Shown: piece by piece, positions 8,691-13,953 of the stretch
Position numbering within the stretch: the stretch's first letter is position 1
Layout of the letters: each line of letters begins with the position of its first letter
Origin: Auxenochlorella pyrenoidosa
Taxonomy: Eukaryota > Chlorophyta > Trebouxiophyceae > Chlorellales > Chlorellaceae
Assembly: GCA_001430745.1 (NCBI GenBank)
Contig: KQ481946.1
Location: forward strand, 592,033-605,985
DNA: 13,953 bases
Direction: 5' to 3'
Notes under the pieces: model-generated
Databases searched by the model: none
What the model saw: only the letters and a program-made list of their open reading frames with translations
What the model was told of the DNA's origin: nothing
Program-made: the position numbers and the translations under genes

Positions 8691-8903
8691 ACACACAGCT
8701 ACACCTACCCCTGCACAAACGCACACCCCCACCTCCCCCCATCCCTTCCTATTCCCTCTCTCCCCTTGAACTCGATGCAGCGCTACATGTCATGCCACAG
8801 CATTGTGGAAGAGAAGCAGGGAGAAAGAGGGTGAGGAGAGGGGTTGCCGAGCCCGTTCACCGTAACATGTACAGGATGGCCGGCATGGCCCATGCCGCGT
8901 AGG
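8331..8903. other. Intergenic: upstream region of ankyrin gene and 3' end of gene 2
   Basis: Most of this stretch (8331-8690) belongs to copy A of the duplication and is less GC-rich than its surroundings. 8700-8767 is a C/T-rich tract on the plus strand. No coding exon is supported. The ankyrin gene promoter should lie here. No TATA box was recognised. Confidence 0.5.
8551..8570 (-). promoter_or_regulatory. Conserved upstream block, copy A
   Basis: 20 bases about 220 nt upstream of the ankyrin ATG match 17 of 20 positions of the block at 10502-10521. The core on the minus strand is TGCACCAAAT followed by TGTTA. This is one of the best-kept noncoding stretches of the duplication. A transcription-factor site is possible but not recognised. 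Confidence 0.4.
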
Positions 8904-10076
8904 CTACAGGACCAGGGCCAGGCGCTCCTCAGCCGCGCCACCCTTGCTGCCCACAGCCATCACACCGGCAGGCACCACGCTGGCCAGCCCGCGAGGCTTC
9001 TTTGCATGCGGGCCGATGCCAGTGCTGGCAGCTGCCAGCTGGAAATGCGAGCGGACAGTGCTTTGCACTGCGACTGCCGCGTCACTGGGCACAAACACCA
9101 TGTGCCCGCCCCGCCGCTTCATGCGGCCGCTGACCTTGGCAGGACGGAAGTCGCCGCAGCCGGGCAGGCAGAGCCAGGACGGCTGTCCCGACTTGGGCAG
9201 CTTTGTCCCCGCGGGCAGTTCTGCAGCCTTGGTGGCGACGCCATGGCTGGCGTGCACCTGCGCGCCCTGCATCCAAACGGGGATGTGAGTGCGCAGCAGA
9301 GAGTCCTCATCACCCGCCGCGGCTGCCACCGCAGCCGCCGCCTCTGCCCGGGCTGCAGCGTCCGCCACCGCCTGCTGCTCGGCAAGCTGCAGACGGTAGG
9401 CGCCAGGCTACGTGAGACCCACCACCACACCTGTGAGGCGGACAGCGTTGCGCACTCAGCGGCGGACGAGCAGCAGCGGCGGTTGCAGAGCACCGACCTA
9501 CGCAGACAGCCCAGCACCCAGCGCAAGAGCTTTGCCAACCTGCACTGGCCAGGATGCGCCGCCCTTCAGCACCCAGCACGCCCAGAGGGGTGTTTGGGCC
9601 ATCGGTACGACCGATGGCTGTGCCAATGGCATGCTCCACGACGTTGCGCTCGCACGCTGTCTCGCCGAGGTGGGCCAGCAGCGCTTGATGGGTGGCTGCA
9701 AACAAAAGGACACAAGGCGGAGGCATTGAGGCACTGCGGTTGACGCAGCGCGAAGCATATGCTGCATACAGGCTACAGACTAATACAGACAGCCCCATTC
9801 ACCCCAAAAGCGAGAGCACCCACCAGCCAGGATGCGCGGCGCCCAATCGTCGCTCGGCAGCGTGCAGCGGGTGGCCACAGCCCGGCTGGCGGCGGCATCC
9901 AGCACTGCCTGCACTGGAGCGAGGTCCGTATCCGGCATGAAGCGCGCCAGGCAGTCGATGTAGGCCTGGGACGTCTGGGTGGTGGGGGAGGACCCCTCGT
10001 ACAACAGGGGCAAGCGACGCGCCACGATGTCCAGCAGATTGTACATGACGGTGCTGGGCGCCAGCCCGTTCTGCAT
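8904..10076 (-). CDS. Unrecognised protein, exon structure incomplete
   Basis: Exon 1 (9824-10076) starts at ATG with MQNGLAPSTVMYNLLDIVAR and has the composition of a folded protein. Donor GCTG|GTGGGT joins in phase 1 to exon 2 (9540-9695), acceptor GTTTGCAG, which codes for THQALLAHLGETACERNVV and ends GRRILASA before GTTGGC. The last exon is probably 8904-9386: an Ala-rich helix (VADAAARAEAAAAV), then DEDSLLRTHIPVWMQGAQ, SWLCLPGCGDFRPAKVSGR and a Gly/Ala-rich tail ending LALVL. A middle piece at about 9420-9515 (acceptor CTGCGTAG, donor CACAG|GTGTGG) is open, but its phase does not connect exon 2 to the last exon as I read it. Either a splice site is misplaced, an exon is missed, or these are two genes or a decayed one. 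The likely promoter is copy B of the duplication. No domain was recognised. Confidence 0.4.
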
Positions 10077-10142
10077 CAACAAGGCAAGGTGCACGCCAGC
10101 TAGCTTAGGACGCCTGTCAGGCAGGGGCCCTCACCTGCACAG

Positions 10143-10270
10143 ACGCAGTGCAGGGGGCCGCCTCTGTTCAAGTAGCGGCCGCAGCCAGGAAGAGGTCGGA
10201 GAGGTCGGCTCCTTGCGGCAGAAGGGCGAAGCTCCCTCGTTCACCAAGCAAACCGCCCATAGGCACAGCT
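10143..10270 (-). pseudogene. Fragment of ankyrin gene first exon, broken
   Basis: This is the coding portion of copy B. It matches about the first 43 codons of the ankyrin/coiled-coil gene, with loss of the start codon, indels and an in-frame TGA. No later ankyrin exons follow it; gene 2 begins instead. A late ATG inside it would encode only about 30 residues. Confidence 0.65.
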
Positions 10271-10501
10271 GCAGGTATGTTGAAGGCGCTGTTGACCGAA
10301 AGTTCGGCGATGAGCGCACCTTTGAGGGCATTCTGCAGAACAGAGTACCTGCTCGATTTCTTTCAAAGGCCCTCAGGTTGGTGTTGGAGAGCTGGCTGTG
10401 TCACAGTGAGACTCACTCTGCAATCAGAGCGGCGCTGCGCTGGCACAGCACACATGCATTTCGCTGCCGCTTGAAGCCTGCCCTCGCTTCCCCAGCACAG
10501 G

Positions 10502-10521
10502 TTCTAACAAATTTGGTGCAG
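10502..10521 (-). promoter_or_regulatory. Conserved upstream block, copy B
   Basis: Partner of 8551-8570, 17 of 20 bases the same. It lies about 430 nt upstream of the proposed start of gene 2. No known binding site was recognised in it. Confidence 0.35.
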
Positions 10522-10723
10522 AAGGATTGAATAGTATTGCAGTAAACAATGACATGAAAGCGGAGACTGTGTGCAGTCCAGTGAGAGTGGTCGTCCTGAG
10601 CATGGCCGCTCCTCTTTGCAAAGAATTCCGGTGCCGTGAAACACGTACATGCCACTGGACAGCAAGCCATTGGTGGCTGAGCTCAGCGTACACGTGCATC
10701 TTGGCGGTGGCGCGGTGTGCAGC

Positions 10724-13686
10724 TCAGCGCTGCAGGATGGCGAGCTCGCGCAGGACAGGGGCGGGCTTGCGGTAGCGCCGCAGCAGCAGCGAGGAGCAGA
10801 CCACCGACACAGAGGACAGCGCCATGCATGCACCTGCCGCCCAGGGCGGCAGCTGCAGGCGGGACGGGGACAGGAGGGCAGCGGGGAGCGGTTCAGTTGT
10901 TGGGTGCTGCCCAAACAGCCTTGCACGCGCAGCTGCATGCTGCAGCACCCAGTCAGCCCAGCGGGCACCCACCTGCATGTGCGTCAGCGGGAAGAAGGCT
11001 CCCGCCGCCAATGGAACCATCAGCGCATTGTACCCCAGCGCCTGCGGGCAAGTGTGGTGCGGAGGGAAGCTGGACAGTGCGCAAGGTATAATCAATCGCT
11101 TGCGACATGCCTGCAGCGCTTTGCGCCATAGCGCGTCTGACCACGCATGCTCCCATGACACGCTCCACCGCCACCGCCGCTGCTGCTTGCCCACACACAA
11201 CCCACGGTGCGCTGGGCAGCGGTGTCCCACCCGTGTCCCAGCTCTGCTACACCACAGCTGCGCTGTGGGGGCAAAACCAGGCGGCAAGCCCCCAGCACAC
11301 ATCAGCCGCACACCACCCACCCAGACGTAGTTGAGCCGAATGCGGCCAAAGATGCGGCGTGACAGGTCCAGCGACACCAGCACATCCTCCTGCGAAGCAC
11401 ACGGGGGGAAGGGGCGCAGAGCACGGCACGCGTCAACGGCTGAGCAGGGGAGCAGGGATGGCAAGAGCGTCCCCTGCAAGCAGAGACGCAGACAGTAAGG
11501 GCAGGGCCATGGGAGGGGCGTGCATGGGAATCAAAGTCAGGCAACACTGCGCAACAAGCGCGGCGATGGCACGCCAGCCCCTGTCGGCGCCGGCTTGCCA
11601 GGTCGGAGCGCATGAGCACGTAGTCGGCGGCCTCGATGGCAACGTCAGTGCCACTGCCCACGGCGATGCCCACGTCTGGGGGGCCGGGGGTGGGGTAGGG
11701 GGGTTTAAGGGTGGGTGGCAGGCAAGGGGCGCGGGGGCTAACTCGATTGATTAACGAATCACTGCAGTACACGCTGGCATCCAGGCTGAATGTGCACAAT
11801 GGCACCACGCCAGCCAGCCCTCTTCACACAGCTGGGCACGGCCAGGGCCTAGGTGCCTGCCGGGGGCAATACTGAGGTGCTGCAATGTTCGCGCTCGCCC
11901 TGCCAGCCCCGCTGGACCGCCGTGCGCGGCAGCCACCTGCTTGCGCCAGCGCGGGGCTGTCGTTGATGCCGTCGCCCACCATGGCCACCCCTCCGCCGCC
12001 GCGCTGCTGCAGCTCCTGCAGCCCCAACAGCCAACAGCGGGGCGGCAGGCAGGCTTTTCAGTCTCGCCTGCAGGCCCTGCAGGCCCTGCTGGCAATGCGC
12101 CAAGCTTCTTGCAAGCGCTGGCATGCTCGCAACACGCGGGTGAGCCGGCTACCTGCCACATGGCGCGCGTCTGAGCGTCGCGCCGGTCGCGTGCTGCAAC
12201 CCGGGTGCCCGGCCCCCCGCCTCAACACACACACGCAGCTAACCCCCCCCCCCTACCCACACACACACACCCCGACCCCCCCACGCACACACCCCACCCC
12301 CCTCGCACCTGCACCTTGGCCACCTTGCCCGCGGGCATGACCTCCGCCGCCACCTCTGTGATGCCCAGCTGGCCGGCGATGGCCCTCGCGGTGCGCCAGT
12401 TGTCCCCCGTCAGCAGCACGCAGTGCAGGCCCATGCCGTGCAGCGCCGACACCACGCCCCTGGCCTCGGGCTTGAGCGGGTCCTGAATGGCAAAGGCGCC
12501 CACGACGGCGCCCCCCACAGCCGCCAGCACGCAGGTGCGGCCCAGGCTCTGCAGGACCATCGGGCGAGGGAGGGGGTGCCGCGACGCTGGGAGGGCTGAG
12601 GCCAGGGGCCCGGGGGCCGCACGGCAGGGGGTGTGCAAACGAGCATACCGGGCGGATGCTGCGATCCCTGCACGCAAAGCAGGCAGCAGGTGCGGGGGAG
12701 GGCAGGGAAGCGTTGGGCCGCTGCGGCGGGCACGGACCGGTTGACCAGGGCAGCGCCCGGGCGCCCCACCTCTTGCTCCTGCATGTAGGCCTCGGCCTGA
12801 GGCGCCAGCGCCAGCCCCGCCTGCCGCATCAGGCGCGCGCTGCCCACCGCCACCCACACCTCTCCCTCCCTGCGCTGCTGCTGCTGCTGCGGCGGCGGCT
12901 GGGCGGCCGACGCTGCTGCTGCGAGGTCTTGCGCAGAGGGCTCCCGCTTGGGCGCTGCCCCGTCTGGCGCTGTCGCTGCCGATCCGTCCATGACTGCTGC
13001 AGGTGCCCCGGCCGAGGCGGGGGCAGCACCCGCCTGTGCCTGCAGCGCCAACAGCGCTGCCCAGCTGCCGCCGCCGTCGCCATCGCCGCTGCCGCCGCCA
13101 CCACCCGCTGGCAGCTGCACCCAGGCGCTGATGCCCTGCCCGACAGCCACCTGCACGTCCCGACAGCTGGGCAGCACGCCGCCGGCTGCCAGCCATTCGT
13201 TGCCACTGCTGCTGCTGCTGCCGCCGGTGCCGGGCTGCTCCCCGCCCTGCTGCGCCTGCTGCGCCTGCTGTGCCAGCTCCATGAAGCCCTGCGCAAAGCG
13301 CACGATGGCCGCGCCCAGCGGGTGCTCGCTGTTGGCCTCTGCGGCGGCGGCCAGCACAGCCACGTCTTGCAGGGTCACCTGCGGGCAGGGAGCCTGGCAG
13401 GGGGTCAGACGGGGTCGGTGGTGGTGGTGGCTTGGGGGTGGGTTGGGTGGGTTGGGGTGGGGGCAGCACATGAGGGCAAGCACAGGATCCAGGGGGTTGG
13501 AGGTGCATGTGGCTGAGACGCAGCCAACACGCGAGGCAGCTGCTTGCCAGCCCGAAGCTGGCTGCGGCTGCGCCTGGCTGCGGCGCGGGCTGGGGGCCCA
13601 CCTGGGGCTGGAACAGGCGGCAGTCCACGACTGCGGGCTTGCCGGCCGTCAAGGTGCCCGTCTTGTCAAACACGACCGTCCCCACC
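10724..13686 (-). CDS. HMA5: Copper-transporting P1B-1 ATPase, HMA5-like, C-terminal part (5' end beyond the right edge)
   Basis: This membrane pump uses ATP to move Cu(+) out of the cytosol. Eight exons: 13602-13686, 12770-13378, 12309-12548, 11937-12015, 11599-11675, 11321-11389, 10973-11041 and 10724-10852, giving 451 residues. Motifs in order: phosphorylation site DKTGTLT; SEHP of the ATP-binding domain; GQGISA; DPLKPEA; TGDNWRTARAIA; GDGINDSPAL; VGIAVGSGTDVAIEAADYVL. The YN of TM7 (ALGYNALMVPLAAG) and the MxxSS of TM8 (ACMALSSVSVVCSSLLLRRY) are the Cu(+) signature; the CPC of TM6 lies outside the window. The C-terminal TM helix and LLLRRYRKP closely resemble plant HMA5. All junction phases fit. 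The intron at 11390-11598 is GC-AG; the others are GT-AG (223, 221, 293, 261, 279 and 120 nt). Unusual are low-complexity insertions in the ATP-binding domain, one about 80 residues long. HMA7/RAN1 is the close alternative name; the plastid PAA types fit less well. Confidence 0.95.
11390..11598 (-). other. HMA5: GC-AG intron in copper ATPase gene
   Basis: The donor reads GACCTG|GCAAGC and the acceptor CTTCGCAG|GAGGAT. It joins VLMRSDL to EDVLVSLDLSRRIF, exactly the order found in copper ATPases (RSDLED), with phase 0. No GT lies close enough to give this junction, so protein conservation fixes the GC donor. Confidence 0.85.
12226..12300. repeat. (CA)n and poly-C low-complexity tract inside an intron
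   Basis: The plus strand shows short CA runs, a run of about 12 C and further C-rich CA repeats. It lies inside the intron between the TGDN exon and the GDGIND exon of the copper ATPase, next to the donor. Confidence 0.8.
12787..13030 (-). other. HMA5: Low-complexity insertion in ATP-binding domain of the copper ATPase
   Basis: Approximate extent. Between GQGISAWVQLP and EVWVAVGSARLM, where relatives have only a few residues, about 80 residues of Gly, Ala, Ser, Pro and Gln are inserted (Gly-rich, then Ala-rich, then PPPQQQQQRR). It is encoded largely by triplet-like GC-rich runs without a stop or splice sites. A shorter Gln/Gly/Ser-rich insertion (QQAQQAQQGG, SSSSS) lies earlier in the same exon. 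Confidence 0.75.
13411..13465 (+). repeat. G-run tract with quadruplex potential inside a copper ATPase intron
   Basis: At least four runs of three or more G with short loops, preceded by GGT repeats, on the plus strand, which is the template strand of the gene. In the pre-mRNA this is a C-rich tract upstream of the acceptor at 13379. A similar tract lies at 11678-11718. Confidence 0.6.
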
Positions 13687-13920
13687 CTGCGCAGGCAGCA
13701 AGGTCGGCTGTGTGGGAAGCGCTGGACTGGCTGCCAGCGGCCTGCTGAGCTCGGCAGGGGATGCTGCAGCCAGGCCCGGCGCTGCCAGCCCGCTGCCGTG
13801 CGCTGGGCTGCTGGGCCCCTAGCGGAGTGCTGGCACCCGGGCCCCCATCACTGGCGCCGCAGTCTCAGCCAACGAGCAGCTCGAGGCAGGCACACTTGTT
13901 GGTGTGCTCGCCTCCTCTTA

Positions 13921-13953
13921 CGCCCCCCCCCCACCCCCCCCACCACACACACC
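13921..13953. repeat. C-rich/CA low-complexity tract at the window edge
   Basis: Two long C runs and a short CA repeat end the window. 13687-13953 should be intron of the copper ATPase; no exon with the TM6 CPC motif was found in it. Confidence 0.7.

Larger units (their letters stand above)
10143..10640 (-). repeat. Diverged duplication, copy B, with decayed first exon of the ankyrin gene
   Basis: Same-orientation match to 8198-8690. The place of the ankyrin start codon reads CAG instead of ATG, and a 2-nt deletion follows shortly after. The frame still resembling LPQEADLSGFLAAAAA (here LPQGADLSDLFLAAAA) ends in TGA, and one further shift is needed to recover the next match (GGPLH). A donor-like CAG|GTGAGG lies just past the matching part. 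So the noncoding part is kept about as well as the coding part, but the coding part is broken. Confidence 0.82.
10077..10723. other. Intergenic: copper ATPase 3' UTR and duplicated upstream region of gene 2
   Basis: Copy B of the duplication (10143-10640) fills most of this stretch. It includes a decayed copy of the ankyrin gene's first codons near 10140-10270. The part next to 10723 should be the 3' UTR of the copper ATPase; I found no TGTAA on the minus strand here. Confidence 0.5.

Noticed and set aside
9119..9538. Minus-strand frame reading the last exon of gene 2 as an Arg/Pro/Ser-rich protein
   Set aside because: The frame ending LALVL has a far more natural composition, with an Ala-rich helix and varied residues. 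The Arg-rich frame is typical of shifted GC-rich coding DNA.
12222..13685. Single minus-strand open frame of 487 codons over the copper ATPase
   Set aside because: It holds true exons only at its ends. The middle is read in another frame than the ATP-binding domain, and both introns are translated as Gly/Arg/Pro-rich nonsense.
10724..13686. Copper ATPase as a frameshifted pseudogene
   Set aside because: The frame changes coincide with splice sites of matching phase, and every catalytic motif is intact.
1..13953. tRNA, rRNA, CRISPR arrays, transposon ends or inverted terminal repeats
   Set aside because: No T-loop motif with cloverleaf, no regular spaced repeats and no transposase-like frame were seen. 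The only long repeat is the 0.5-kb same-orientation duplication.

Overview
The window is nuclear DNA of a GC-rich eukaryote, most likely a green alga (Chlorophyta, perhaps Trebouxiophyceae/Chlorella-like). The evidence is a plant-type mitochondrial cytochrome c, a plant HMA5-type copper ATPase, many introns of about 100-440 nt with GT-AG or GC-AG ends, C-rich polypyrimidine tracts, and TGTAA motifs (the chlorophyte poly(A) signal) downstream of two stops. There are no operons, tRNAs, CRISPR arrays or recognisable transposons.

Six genes can be modelled, and all are on the minus strand. From right to left (the direction of transcription) they are: (1) 10724-13686, the C-terminal 451 residues of a P1B-1 copper-transporting ATPase in 8 exons, with its N-terminus beyond the right edge; (2) about 8904-10076, an unrecognised protein with an uncertain exon structure; (3) 5866-8330, a 683-residue ankyrin-repeat/coiled-coil protein in 4 exons; (4) 4337-5285, a 216-residue secreted alanine-rich protein built of 16-19-residue repeats, in 3 exons; (5) 2308-3740, cytochrome c, 112 residues in 6 exons, one of them only 8 nt long; (6) 1-1290, the acidic N-terminus of a nuclear-type protein in 5 exons, possibly a CHD1-like chromatin remodeller, running off the left edge.

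The genes do not form one pathway. Cytochrome c and a copper ATPase are both ordinary cellular housekeeping functions, and their proximity is not evidence of a link. The parts that stand out are: the 8-nt microexon, needed to rebuild a normal cytochrome c; a diverged duplication of about 0.5 kb (8198-8690 and 10143-10640) that copies the promoter and first codons of the ankyrin gene upstream of gene 2, where the coding part has decayed; three probable GC-AG introns; a low-complexity insertion of about 80 residues in the nucleotide-binding domain of the copper ATPase; and the repetitive secreted alanine-rich protein, whose family I do not recognise.

Exon borders were set by hand from reading frame, splice consensus, phase matching and protein-family similarity recalled from memory. 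No alignment or transcript data were available.
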